64,000 nt of DNA from Hyphomicrobium_A sp044507625 (lineage in GTDB: Bacteria > Pseudomonadota > Alphaproteobacteria > Rhizobiales > Hyphomicrobiaceae): assembly GCA_044507625.1 (NCBI GenBank), contig JBIQJE010000003.1, positions 186,001-250,000 on the forward strand, given 5' to 3'. Numbering within the stretch: the first letter of the stretch is position 1; each line of letters begins with the position of its first letter. Of this stretch, positions 54,946 through 63,829 are shown piece by piece. A program made the position numbers and the translations under genes. The notes below the pieces were generated by a model. That model was not told the DNA's origin. It saw only the letters and a list, made by a program, of their open reading frames with translations, and did not search any database.

Positions 54946-56160
54946 ATGTCTGCAAGCTCTGCAATCAAAACCCATCTGAGGAACATTCCCGCAGGGGTTT
55001 GGGTCTTAGGCTTCGTGTCGATGCTAATGGATATCTCGTCTGAGATGATCCACGCGCTCCTTCCGATCTACATGGTGACCGTACTTGGCACCTCTACCCT
55101 TGCGGTCGGGCTCATCGAGGGCGTTGCCGAGGCGACGGCGGCCATCACCAAAGTGTTTTCTGGCGTTCTGTCCGATCGACTCGGAAAGCGGAAAGAACTG
55201 GCGGCACTGGGCTATGGTATGGCCGCCATCACCAAGCCGGTGTTTCCCCTCGCGCCGAGCCTGGGTTGGCTGATAGCAGCCCGGTTCATCGATCGAGTGG
55301 GAAAGGGCGTAAGGGGTGCGCCGCGTGACGCTCTCGTGGCGGATCTCGCACCTCTTGAGGTTCGCGGGGCCAGTTTCGGCTTGCGCCAGTCGCTGGATAC
55401 GGTCGGCGCCTTTCTCGGACCGCTTCTCGCAATACTTCTCATGCTGGTGACCGCGAATAATTTCGCCACGGTATTCTGGGTCGCAGTGATACCGGCGTTC
55501 CTTGCACTCGGCTTGATCGTGTTCGCGGTGCATGAGCCCGCGCGCCCAAAAGGCTTAAGGCATGTCAAGTCGCCGCTGAGCCGAAGGGAGCTGGCGCGCC
55601 TGGGAGGCGAATACTGGTGGGTCGCCGCTGTCGCGACCATCTTTACGCTTGCTCGTTTCAGCGAAGCATTCCTGATTTTGCGGGCGCAGTCAGTTGGATT
55701 GCCGATCGCATTGGCGCCCGCTGTTATGGTGCTGATGAATATCGTCTATGCTCTTTCCGCTTATCCGGCTGGTGCGATGTCGGACCGCATGGACCGCCGG
55801 ACGATCCTTGTCGCGGGGCTTGTGATCTTGATCCTCGCCGACATCGTCCTCGCTCTTTCGAACACGATCGGCGGGATTGCTGTCGGCGTTGTGCTATGGG
55901 GCCTCCACATGGGCCTAACCCAAGGTCTACTCGCGACACTGGTCGCCGATACAGCGCCTGCGGAGCTCCGAGGAACTGCATACGGCATGCTCAACCTGGC
56001 AACGGGGATCGCGTTACTAGCTGCCAGTGTAATTGCCGGCGGGTTATGGGACGCAATCGGGCCTAGAGGCACATTTCTGGCCGGAGCCGCATTCAGTGCG
56101 ATTGCGATCATCGGCCTTATAGGGCTTCGGCAACATACAAAAGGGAATAGGAAGCCCTAG
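54946..56160 (+). CDS. MFS transporter
   Basis: 404 residues, 12 transmembrane helices. The first helix reads V-S-M-L-M-D-I-S-S-E-M-I, the motif of an MFS branch with many unassigned drug/metal exporters; the loop after helix 2 has G-V-L-S-D-R-L-G-K-R-K. The ATG at 54946 follows aagggtgg; a TTG 18 bases upstream is less likely. It lies next to the importer operon but on the other strand. Substrate unknown. Confidence 0.85.
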   Translation: MSASSAIKTHLRNIPAGVWVLGFVSMLMDISSEMIHALLPIYMVTVLGTSTLAVGLIEGVAEATAAITKVFSGVLSDRLGKRKELAALGYGMAAITKPVFPLAPSLGWLIAARFIDRVGKGVRGAPRDALVADLAPLEVRGASFGLRQSLDTVGAFLGPLLAILLMLVTANNFATVFWVAVIPAFLALGLIVFAVHEPARPKGLRHVKSPLSRRELARLGGEYWWVAAVATIFTLARFSEAFLILRAQSVGLPIALAPAVMVLMNIVYALSAYPAGAMSDRMDRRTILVAGLVILILADIVLALSNTIGGIAVGVVLWGLHMGLTQGLLATLVADTAPAELRGTAYGMLNLATGIALLAASVIAGGLWDAIGPRGTFLAGAAFSAIAIIGLIGLRQHTKGNRKP

Positions 56161-56201
56161 CACTCGCCAAAGGCGTCTGACTGGCGTGACCGAACGTGAC
56201 A

Positions 56202-57536
56202 TCACCAGCTCAAAACTGCCTCGAAACCTGTGTTCTGCCCTCGAGCCGGAGAGTACAGGTCCAAGCGGGCGCCGGACTGTCGAGCAATTGTATCGGCGAT
56301 GTATAAGCCGAGCCCGCTGCCGTCCGCTGCCCCGGAAAAGCCGCGCGCGAAGCGCTGCTTGAGACGCGCGACGTCATCGGCACCCATCAGGAAACCATCG
56401 TTTACGACGGAGAGGACCGCGCCAGGCCCCAAGCGCACCGTAATTGGCGTGCCTTCCGGGCTGTGCTTGACGGCATTGCCGATCAAATTCTCAATGGCGA
56501 TGCCCAGCGCATCGGCGTTCGCCGTAATGAGAATGGGGTCCACTGCGCTGTTGTCGAAGCGGATGCGTTTCATGCACTGCGGCTTTCGAAGCCAATCGTC
56601 CATCAGAAGTTCGACCAGATCGCGCAACGACATGCTTTCGCGCGCCAGCGCCATTCCAGATTCTGTCCGAGCCAACTGCAGCAGCGCTTCTATTCTTCGG
56701 TTCAGGGTAGCAAGAGTGACCTTCAGTCCCTCGGCACGCCGGCGCTGCTCTTCGTCCTCTGCGGCATTGGCCAGCAATTCAGCCTGTGCTTGAGCGGCCG
56801 CGATCGGATTTCGCAACTCGTGAGCGCTATTGGATGCGAATGCCCGCTCGGACTCGAGTGCCAGGCTTAGGCGAGACAGTAGTCGATTGACGTCGTTTGC
56901 GACCGGAGCGAGTTCCGCGGGTAGTCCCTTTCCATCGAGCGGGTCAAGATGGGCACCGTTGCGTGCCCCCAGCTCTTGCTGCAAATGACGAACGGGTTCG
57001 ATTACCCGGTTGACGGTAGCGCGCACCGCAACGGCGGCGATGGGCAGGACGAACAGCAATGGAACAAGAAGCCCAAGCCAAAGAGCACGAACAGCTTCGG
57101 CCCGTTCATGGGGCAACTCGGCAACCTGAATGACCAAGGAACCGTCAGCCGACCACTCGCTGAAATAGCGCCGTTCTCCGTCGTCGAAATGCCCCCGCTT
57201 CATCGGCGCGCTGAACGGCCGTTCGGGAGCATCGTGGGAGCGCAGAAGAACGCGCCCGGCTGGATCGCGAACCTGATAGAGAATGGATTCCTTGTGATCT
57301 TCAGCCGTAGACCGTCCGAGGCGTACACGTTCTTGCTCGTCTTCGCCGCGGCGGGACAGATCGTACGCCGCCAGGGGGAGAATTCGCTGGGCGGTCTCCT
57401 GAAGCGCGCTGTCGAAAACCTCGTCAATTTCGTGGCGAATCATGAAGGCCGTCATAACGACCCCGCTGATCCACAGCGCGCCGATCGCGCCAGTCAGCGA
57501 AAGCAGCAGTCGCCGTTTCATACTCCAGGACGACAT
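56202..57536 (-). CDS. QseC-like membrane sensor histidine kinase
   Basis: 444 residues. Transmembrane helices at about 11-31 and 150-172 bracket a periplasmic sensor of ~115 residues. The H-box holds H239 in A-H-E-L-R-N-P-I-A, the N-box reads L-I-G-N-A-V-K-H-S, and G-L-G-L-Y-I-A-D is the G2 box. It partners the OmpR-type regulator encoded 5 bases upstream. The family senses metals, antimicrobials or other envelope signals. ATG at 57536 follows gggga; an ATG five codons in is also possible. Confidence 0.88.
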   Translation of the reverse strand: MSSWSMKRRLLLSLTGAIGALWISGVVMTAFMIRHEIDEVFDSALQETAQRILPLAAYDLSRRGEDEQERVRLGRSTAEDHKESILYQVRDPAGRVLLRSHDAPERPFSAPMKRGHFDDGERRYFSEWSADGSLVIQVAELPHERAEAVRALWLGLLVPLLFVLPIAAVAVRATVNRVIEPVRHLQQELGARNGAHLDPLDGKGLPAELAPVANDVNRLLSRLSLALESERAFASNSAHELRNPIAAAQAQAELLANAAEDEEQRRRAEGLKVTLATLNRRIEALLQLARTESGMALARESMSLRDLVELLMDDWLRKPQCMKRIRFDNSAVDPILITANADALGIAIENLIGNAVKHSPEGTPITVRLGPGAVLSVVNDGFLMGADDVARLKQRFARGFSGAADGSGLGLYIADTIARQSGARLDLYSPARGQNTGFEAVLSW

Positions 57537-57541
57537 GGGAT

Positions 57542-58198
57542 TCAGATCCCCATCCGGTAGCCTAGTCCGCGCACCGTCTCGATGGCGCGCGCTCCGAGCT
57601 TCTTGCGCAGGCGGCTCACATAGACCTCGACTGCATTACTCTCCACTTCCGAGCCCATTGCATAGATCGCCTCTTCGAGTTGAGCCTTCGAGACGATCGC
57701 CCCGGGCCGGCGAATGAGGCACTCCATCAGCGCCCACTCTCGCGCCGTCAGTGGAACATCTTCCCCATTGTGCTGGATTCGATGGGTCGCCGTGTCGATC
57801 GTCAGCTCCCCGATATGCTGGGACGGGTTGGGCTGAAGATCATATCGGCGCTGCACGGCCTGAACTCGAGCAAGTAGCTCACCGAGATCGAAGGGTTTGA
57901 TAAGATAGTCGTCGGCACCAGCATTGAGGCCGTCGATGCGATCGCGGACCTGGTCGCGCGCGGTGCAGATGATCACGGGGGACCTGTCCCCGGACTTCCT
58001 GCGGCGCTTTAGAAGATCAAGACCGCGCCCATCCGGCAGGTGAAGGTCGAGAAGCACGAGACCATACTTGGTCGTATCGAGCGCTGCATCGGCATCGCCG
58101 AGGCGGTCGACGCAGTCAACGGCGTGGCCGGCACGCGTCAAATGGACGGAAATGGCATCCGCCAGTAGCAGCTCATCCTCGACGACCAATATGCGCAC
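57542..58198 (-). CDS. QseB/OmpR-family response regulator
   Basis: 218 residues starting at a GTG that follows a strong ggaggaag ribosome site at -9. Receiver: V-V-E-D-E at about 5-9, phospho-Asp D51 in L-L-D-L-H-L-P-D-G-R-G, K in I-K-P-F-D. The C-terminal winged helix has L-T-A-R-E-W-A-L-M-E-C-L and V-E-V-Y-V-S-R-L-R-K-K. The divergent promoter contains an acctgaa-type double box, a plausible own target. It is read with the kinase as an operon. Confidence 0.9.
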   Translation of the reverse strand: MRILVVEDELLLADAISVHLTRAGHAVDCVDRLGDADAALDTTKYGLVLLDLHLPDGRGLDLLKRRRKSGDRSPVIICTARDQVRDRIDGLNAGADDYLIKPFDLGELLARVQAVQRRYDLQPNPSQHIGELTIDTATHRIQHNGEDVPLTAREWALMECLIRRPGAIVSKAQLEEAIYAMGSEVESNAVEVYVSRLRKKLGARAIETVRGLGYRMGI

Positions 58199-58240
58199 GG
58201 GCTTGCGCTTCCTCCACACGAGGCGCTTCGTCGTCCCACA

Positions 58241-58258
58241 ACCTGACGGCAACCTGAA
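58241..58258 (+). promoter_or_regulatory. acctgaa-type double box between QseB-like and PepSY genes
   Basis: acctgac-ggca-acctgaa, two seven-base boxes 11 bases apart, in the divergent promoter of the regulator and PepSY genes. The same arrangement precedes the RND pump at 40702, so one regulator may bind both. Confidence 0.6.
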
Positions 58259-58343
58259 AGCCACGATCGGAAGGCTTCAGTTGGGTGTCAGGGAGGGCGT
58301 CTACGTTGCCTGGCATCGGCAGTTCTAATCAATGGAGGACATT

Positions 58344-58613
58344 ATGAACAAGTTGCTGATCGCCGCCTTTGCGCTGGCCAACATCGGCATCGCGGCACCG
58401 GCTCTCGCCGAGCCGTCGTGCGACGTCAACAAGGCAGAATGGCAAACCGAACAGGCTCTGCGCGACAAGCTTGGCGCCCTCAGATGGACCATCAAGAACG
58501 TCAAGATCGACAACGGCTGCTACGAAGTCTATGGCGCCGACGAGAACGGGAAAAGGGTCGAGATCTATTTCAATCCGAAGACTCTTGAGGCCGTCCCCGG
58601 CCAGGGAGGCTGA
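58344..58613 (+). CDS. PepSY-domain periplasmic protein
   Basis: 89 residues with a signal peptide (M-N-K-L-L-I-A-A-F-A ... P-A-L-A-E). The mature part has C-D-V ... W-T-I-K-N-V-K-I-D-N-G-C-Y-E-V-Y-G-A-D, the PepSY fold seen with QseBC-type systems and cytochrome b561. Two Cys could form a disulfide. The ribosome site is ggagg. It is 5 bases before the cytochrome gene. Confidence 0.82.
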   Translation: MNKLLIAAFALANIGIAAPALAEPSCDVNKAEWQTEQALRDKLGALRWTIKNVKIDNGCYEVYGADENGKRVEIYFNPKTLEAVPGQGG

Positions 58614-58618
58614 GCGGC

Positions 58619-59161
58619 ATGGCGACCGTGAAAGTTTGGGACGCATTCGTCCGTCTGTTCCACTGGGCTCTGGTGGCAAGCTTCACGGTCGCGTTCCTGT
58701 CAGGAGAGGAGCGCGACCTCCGGATGCTTCACTATTGGGCAGGTTACGCGGCTGCGGCTCTTGTGGCGCTCCGCATATTATGGGGTGTCATCGGAACACA
58801 TTACGCACGGTTTAGCCAGTTCGTGCATGGTCCCAAGACCGTGCTGAACTACCTCAAGTCCGTCGTCACCGGACGGGAGGCGCGATATCTGGGCCACAAT
58901 CCTGCAGGTGGCGTGATGATCGTTCTGCTCCTCCTGGCAATCACCGGTCTCAGCCTCACCGGTCACCTGTTGACCACGGATGCTTTCTGGGGATCGACAA
59001 CCATGGAAGAGATCCACGAGGCGCTCGCTAATGGCATATTGGCGCTGGTCGTCTTGCATGTCAGCGGCGTGATCGTCGGAAGTCTTAGGCATCGCGAAAA
59101 CCTTGTGAGAGCGATGATCACGGGCAAAAAGAAAGTCCCAGGTCCCGCCGACGTGAGGTGA
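58619..59161 (+). CDS. Cytochrome b561-family membrane protein
   Basis: 180 residues, four transmembrane helices. F-H-W at the N-terminus, H-Y-W-A-G-Y, H at about 130-150 (E-E-I-H-E, V-L-H-V-S-G-V) supply the candidate heme ligands of the Ni-Fe-hydrogenase/b561 group. It would carry electrons from quinol to periplasmic or outer-facing acceptors. The PepSY gene just upstream and the divergent QseBC-like pair form a common arrangement. Confidence 0.86.
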   Translation: MATVKVWDAFVRLFHWALVASFTVAFLSGEERDLRMLHYWAGYAAAALVALRILWGVIGTHYARFSQFVHGPKTVLNYLKSVVTGREARYLGHNPAGGVMIVLLLLAITGLSLTGHLLTTDAFWGSTTMEEIHEALANGILALVVLHVSGVIVGSLRHRENLVRAMITGKKKVPGPADVR

Positions 59162-59289
59162 TCATTAGCTCGCGCGTTGCTTTCATCGGTGCCGACCGGT
59201 GAGCAGGCGCACCGCGTGAACCATCTGAGGAGTGTCATGCGTCGGCTTAAATGCCGAGCACTTGGACGCATGCTGGAGCTGCTTCTGGC

Positions 59290-59510
59290 TGCCTCAATCA
59301 GCTCCCGATCAAAAGCACGCGCTCGCTTGCCGCGAGTGGGCCTATGCCGGTGATCGTGGCGAGACGCTTGCTCGCCTCATCGATGTGCAGGCCATCACGT
59401 TCCGGTCAAGGATCTGGTTCTGCAACAGGCGATACTGATCGACCAGGCACATCAGGGCGCGGCGCGCCACGTCAAGAATGCGTTTGTCTTCGCGGGAGAC
59501 GACGACATGG
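59290..59510 (-). mobile_element. IS110-family transposase relic
   Basis: A decayed minus-strand stretch in two frames. One reads C-L-V-D-Q-Y-R-L-L-Q-N-Q, the coiled-coil region before the C-terminal domain; after a shift the other reads A-S-K-R-L-A-T-I-T-G-I-G-P-L-A-A-S, the T-I-x-G-I-G-P signature of IS110/IS1111 transposases. Ends and N-terminal catalytic part are missing. The rest of the 59162-59667 gap shows nothing else. Confidence 0.6.
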
Positions 59511-59667
59511 TTCACTCGCCGTTATCACCGGGACTAGGCGAGTGGCCCTTAAAGGATCGCCAGAAGCCGGTCGGGAACGCGGGCGCGTCAGCAATACGCC
59601 GCACCTCCGAAAGGCGCGTCCCGACCCGTTCGGCGCCGAGCCGGGACGCTGGCAGCCGACGCAACTG

Positions 59668-60216
59668 TCAGCCTGCGTCTGGAGCTTTGTCGCCGTCCCG
59701 GGCCTTGCGCATGTTCTCGACCATGTAGGCCGTAGCCCGCTCCCAGGCTTTGCTGTTGTCGCCGCGGAAATCGAATACTTTGGAATAGGTGGTGCGCCCA
59801 CTCGCCACGTCCTTGATCTCGATGTGCAGCGTGCCGATGAGGCTGGACACCTTCCACACCCAGCCGATCATCACCTGGTCGGCGCCCGCCTTGCGTGCAA
59901 TATCGAGTTCGCAGCCGTTGCAGGCGCGTAGGTACGTGCCAGCATTCACTTCGGTCACGGCCTTGGCGACTGCGGCAGGCTCGACAACGTCGTAGAGGCC
60001 AGAGGCCTTGATGCGCTCGCCGCTGTACCGGGTCAGTTCCGACAGCATCTCCGCATGGCGCGATGCCGGTCCTACCTCGCCCGAGGTGTCGTTGATCTCG
60101 AACGGCAGGATGGCGAGTTTCGCCCGCGGCTCGGCGTTGACGGAGTTCACGCCAATCCATGCGATCAGCGCCGCCAGCGCCAGGCCGCGGATGCGTGCTA
60201 CCTTTTCCATGATCAT
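59668..60216 (-). CDS. DUF2380 family exported protein
   Basis: 182 residues with a signal peptide (about 1-28). The mature part reads A-K-L-A-I-L-P-F-E-I-N-D-T-S, C-x-G-C-E and A-D-Q-V-M-I-G-W-V, matching DUF2380, small exported proteins of unknown function frequently found in methylotrophic Alphaproteobacteria. Two Cys in C-N-G-C could bind a metal or form a disulfide. It is divergent from a sensor kinase gene 123 bases away. The start follows agagga. Confidence 0.78.
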   Translation of the reverse strand: MIMEKVARIRGLALAALIAWIGVNSVNAEPRAKLAILPFEINDTSGEVGPASRHAEMLSELTRYSGERIKASGLYDVVEPAAVAKAVTEVNAGTYLRACNGCELDIARKAGADQVMIGWVWKVSSLIGTLHIEIKDVASGRTTYSKVFDFRGDNSKAWERATAYMVENMRKARDGDKAPDAG

Positions 60217-60339
60217 CGTTCCTCTTTGCTGGTGCTCGATATTTGAGGAACGTTAGGCAACGCCCATGCGTGCCAATAGGGGCCGTTGCCCGCCGAAAGT
60301 CGGGCAATTTGCCCAAGGTAACCCTGCTACTCTCGCGCT

Positions 60340-61767
60340 ATGCCCACGATCATGACCATACCCGGCTTGGCCCGCCCCACGGACACCGCACGACCGAAGC
60401 ACCGACCCATCGATCTCAAGCGCTCGTTGGTTCTGCGCATTGTCCTCGCGGCGGTTCTCTGTCTGGCAGCCGTGTCCATCTTCACGCTCGTCGAAGCGCA
60501 TCGCGATGCCGACCAGCGAGCCGCCACAACGGCCGACCTCGTCACTCGCCAGCTGGAGCTGCAGCTCCTGCGGATCAACACCGGCCTCGACCTAGCGCAG
60601 CGCTTTCCAGAGTGGCAAACGGTTGCAGCAACAGGTATCGGGGACGGCCAATGCGTACGCTTCTATGCCCCCGGCGGCGATATGCAGCGCAGCGACTGCG
60701 TTGGCTTTCAGCCAAACGCCGAAGCCGCGCCCGGATGGTTCGCGGCAACCTCGGCCGCGCTTTTCGCATCCGAGGAGGGCGTGAGCCGCACCGTTGCCTA
60801 CAAAGGCGTCGAATACGGCACCGTGACCGTGACACCGGCGCCTAGGGCCGTCGCCGCCCGCGTGTGGGGCGCACTGAAACAACCGCTGCTGCTCACTTTC
60901 CTCACCGTCATCGCCGTCTCCGTCCTCGTCTATGTGGCGCTCGCCCGAGCGCTGGCGCCGACAAAGGACGTTATCGCCGGCCTGAACCGCCTCGCCGCCG
61001 GCGATTTCAGCTATCGCCTGCCCGATTTCTCGCTCGCTGAACTGCAGCGCATTAGCGAGGTGTCGAACCAGCTCGCCGCCAAGATCGAGGCGACGCTTGC
61101 CGAACGCGCCGACCTATCGAAACGGCTGATGAACACGCAGGAGGATGAGCGCCGCCACCTCGCTCGAGAGCTTCACGACGAGTTCGGTCAAAACCTCACC
61201 GCCATGGCCGCGCTCGCAGCTTCCATCGAGCACACGGCCGAGGACGAGTGCCCCGTGCTTATTGCCGAGGCACGCAGCCTGGCGCACATCGCTGCCGGTA
61301 TGATGACGTCGCTGCGCGGCACCCTGCTCCGGCTGCGGCCCGCCGACTTCGACCGCTTCGGCCTGGTCGAGAGCCTGCGCCAGCTCGTCGACATGTGGAG
61401 CCTGAGCCGCCGCCGGGAAACCCGCTTCGAGCTCGACAGTCCTCCCGAAATTGCGCTGCCTGACAATACCGCGATCCATGTTTTCCGCATCGCGCAGGAG
61501 GGACTGACCAACGCAGCAAGGCATGCCGGCGCCAGTCACGTGCGCCTCAGCGTCGAGCCCGTAATCTCGGCCGGTGCCGGCCCGCCCACCGGCATCAGCC
61601 TTACCATCGAGGACAACGGCACCGGCCGTCCCGTCGCCGACGAGACGCATGGCATGGGCCTCATGAACATGCGCGAGCGGGTGGCGGCCCTTGGGGGCTC
61701 GATCTCATTCGACGACGCCGCCGGCGGAGGACTCAAGGTGCGTGTCCTCGTCCCCGTCAATCCTTAG
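60340..61767 (+). CDS. NarX-type sensor kinase (MxaY-like)
   Basis: 475 residues. Two transmembrane helices (about 30-50 and 181-203) flank a periplasmic sensor of ~130 residues with two Cys; then HAMP, and a HisKA_3 domain with H279 in A-R-E-L-H-D-E-F-G-Q, N-box H-V-F-R-I-A-Q-E-G-L-T-N-A, and G-L-M-N-M-R-E-R-V. Such kinases, with NarL-type regulators, control methanol dehydrogenase genes in Paracoccus and relatives (mxaYX). The link to xoxF is an inference. Confidence 0.87.
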   Translation: MPTIMTIPGLARPTDTARPKHRPIDLKRSLVLRIVLAAVLCLAAVSIFTLVEAHRDADQRAATTADLVTRQLELQLLRINTGLDLAQRFPEWQTVAATGIGDGQCVRFYAPGGDMQRSDCVGFQPNAEAAPGWFAATSAALFASEEGVSRTVAYKGVEYGTVTVTPAPRAVAARVWGALKQPLLLTFLTVIAVSVLVYVALARALAPTKDVIAGLNRLAAGDFSYRLPDFSLAELQRISEVSNQLAAKIEATLAERADLSKRLMNTQEDERRHLARELHDEFGQNLTAMAALAASIEHTAEDECPVLIAEARSLAHIAAGMMTSLRGTLLRLRPADFDRFGLVESLRQLVDMWSLSRRRETRFELDSPPEIALPDNTAIHVFRIAQEGLTNAARHAGASHVRLSVEPVISAGAGPPTGISLTIEDNGTGRPVADETHGMGLMNMRERVAALGGSISFDDAAGGGLKVRVLVPVNP

Positions 61768-61780
61768 GAGCGGGAGAGCT

Positions 61781-62446
61781 ATGGACACGCCCAGCATCAG
61801 CGTCATGCTCGTCGACGATCACGCCGTGGTGCGCGAAGGCTACGGGCGGCTTATCGAGAAGCATAACGGCATGAAGGTCGTCGCCGAAGCCGCCGACGGC
61901 GATGCCGCCTACCAGCTATACAAGAAGCTCACGCCCGACGTCGTCGTCCTCGATCTCACCATGCCCGGCCGCGGCGGCATCGAGGTGATCCGCCACCTGC
62001 GCCAGCGCGACGGTGGCGCCCGCATCCTCGTCTTCAGCATGCACCAGAATGCCGCCTACGCCTTGCAGGCATTCCAAGCCGGTGCCCGCGGCTACATCAC
62101 CAAATCGAGCCCGCCCGAGTTGCTCATCACCGCCATCCGCGACGTCGCAGCCGGCAAGAAGGCTCTCAGCCCGGACATTGGGCACGCGCTCGCCATGATG
62201 CGCATCAACCCTGAGGCGCTGGCCCCGGAAAATCTGACGCCCCGCGAGTTCGACATCTTTCGCATGCTGGCCGATGCCAAGTCTGTGGGCGAGATCGCCG
62301 CCACCCTCAATTTGTCGACCAAGACGGTGGCGAACTACCATTACCTTATCAAGTCGAAGCTCGGCGTTTCTTCGGACATCGAGCTCGTGCACCTCGCCAT
62401 GCGCCTGAAGATCATTGACACGGACAAAATTCAGACCGGCGATTAG
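61781..62446 (+). CDS. NarL-type response regulator (MxaX/MxaB-like)
   Basis: 221 residues. Receiver V-D-D-H at about 11-14, phospho-Asp D58 in V-V-L-D-L-T-M-P-G-R-G-G, K in I-T-K-S-S; C-terminal LuxR domain L-T-P-R-E-F-D-I-F-R-M-L with K-T-V-A-N-Y-H. The ATG sits 13 bases after the kinase stop with a gagcgggaga ribosome site. It is the partner of the upstream kinase and may regulate methanol oxidation. Confidence 0.9.
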   Translation: MDTPSISVMLVDDHAVVREGYGRLIEKHNGMKVVAEAADGDAAYQLYKKLTPDVVVLDLTMPGRGGIEVIRHLRQRDGGARILVFSMHQNAAYALQAFQAGARGYITKSSPPELLITAIRDVAAGKKALSPDIGHALAMMRINPEALAPENLTPREFDIFRMLADAKSVGEIAATLNLSTKTVANYHYLIKSKLGVSSDIELVHLAMRLKIIDTDKIQTGD

Positions 62447-62823
62447 CTGGCCGATACGCAGTGTTATCTTTGGGTGCCGTCTTCGGACCGGGGTGATCCA
62501 CGTAGCGAGCGCGTAGGCCTGAACATAGCGTCAAAGCTGTCGTTGAAAGGGCTCAACAGCAACGTCCATTGCGGTCCGGCAATCTCGGTTCTTTGTCTGT
62601 CTCGCTCGGCCGGCCGCATGCCACTTGCGCACCGCTTGCAGGAGTATGGTGTCCCGAAGTGCGGAACCCGATGCGCCGAAGAATTGGTAGAGGGGTCACG
62701 TCTCTGATCGCGGGGTTTTGGGCGGCCGCTTATGTATCCGGACATCGGTCAATCCTCGGCATGCTCTGTGAGAGCCAAGTCGAGGTGATCAACTTCGTAA
62801 GTTGCAAATCAAGATGGTTGTGC
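62447..62823. other. Island-end intergenic DNA, no gene seen
   Basis: 377 bases between the response-regulator gene and the candidate attachment core. Frames are short and not protein-like; it may be decayed element DNA. Confidence 0.4.
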
Positions 62824-62836
62824 GCCCCCGCAACCA
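62824..62836 (+). other. Putative attR core: exact copy of the tRNA-fMet 3' end
   Basis: gcccccgcaacca matches bases 10888-10900 exactly, in the same orientation. A 13-base exact copy is unlikely by chance, and it lies about 200 bases from a remnant of the same recombinase family. This would be the right end of a ~52-kb insertion. Confidence 0.55.
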
Positions 62837-62975
62837 ATGACGCAGGCCTTACCGGCGGCCTGACTGATCCTCACAACTGAAGCTATCGAAGCGTGTCCGG
62901 CGGGACGCCGCGCACGTAACGTGCCGCGCACCTCAGCCGCCCCCATGATCGGATGTCATTCACGTTGACCGGATA

Positions 62976-62993
62976 ACGGGCCGAAAGGCCCGT
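62976..62993. repeat. 7-bp hairpin with GAAA tetraloop
   Basis: acgggcc-gaaa-ggcccgt, perfectly paired, in the gap between the two attachment-like sequences. No T-run follows; role unknown. Confidence 0.4.
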
Positions 62994-63029
62994 ATTCGGC
63001 GTATTTCCTTACGCAAAACGCAAAAAAGC

Positions 63030-63041
63030 GCCCCCGCCACC
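63030..63041 (+). other. Degenerate attachment-like sequence beside recombinase remnant
   Basis: gcccccgccacc stands in the same place relative to the recombinase 3' end as the tRNA tail does at 10888-10900. It may be an older, decayed attachment site. Confidence 0.4.
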
Positions 63042-63051
63042 GACCTGATTT

Positions 63052-63820
63052 TCAGCGCCCTCTGCGCAGCCAAATTCGCCGAACTCTTGGCCCCTGCGAT
63101 AGCGTAAGGATACCGCCAAGCTCCCCCCTGACTTCGAGACGGTAGTCGGCGTCCTCGTGAGGGACGACGCGGATCTCTTCGATAATGCTGCGCAGTAGCT
63201 CGATGGCCTCGCGATCGGCGTCCGAGCGCAGCAGATCACTCCGGGCTTCAACGCGGGCGGAATAGATAGTCGCCACGTTGGGATGCAAAAGCGGCTCGTC
63301 GTTGGAGCTCAGTGCGGTTCGCTCGCCAGTCTCGACCGCTCGGCCTCGAGCTCATTGAGCTCACCGTTGATCGAGGTTGCATCGGCGCCATTGAGAATGG
63401 CATCGACAAGCCGTTTTATTTGCCGAACTACCCGCTCAAGCTCGCGGCGCATCGCGATCCTCGCCGACGAAGCCTCCGAACGGATGCGGTTGACCTCGGC
63501 GATAAACGTGCGCGGGAAGTCTTCGGCGAGGGCGGCTCCATTGGCCGTGTCCTTAGGCGGTTCGCAATGGTCCTGCTCGACTTGCGCGGACGGCGACGCG
63601 ATTGATGCAAGTAGACCGCTCCGAGCCCGGACACATGCAAATCGTTGGTGCCGAATTTCGTATCGCTCGCTCCACACGCGGCACATTTCGGCAAACCTGA
63701 AAGCAACTGGCGCGGTCGCTTGCCCTGCCAAAATACCGCCGGCTTACAATCGGGCCGCGTTCCCGCGCGCCATCTCCGCTTGTCGCGCCTTGGCTACCAT
63801 GGCGTGCAATGTTGACCCCG
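63052..63820 (-). pseudogene. C-terminal remnant of a second large serine recombinase
   Basis: Minus-strand frames encode the zinc ribbon (C-A-A-C-G-A-S-D-T-K), the coiled-coil region (A-E-V-N-R-I-R-S-E-A-S-S-A-R) and the end (R-L-E-V-R-G-E-L-G-G-I-L) of a protein closely like the one at 10857-12503, with at least two frameshifts. The N-terminal catalytic domain is missing beyond about 63820. DNA at about 63411-63505 is almost identical to 11271-11365. Confidence 0.85.
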
Positions 63821-63829
63821 CAGTGTAGC

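Noticed and set aside
54714..55043. Plus-strand frame overlapping the MFS start
   Set aside because: Unlike any family and runs across the real MFS gene in the wrong frame.
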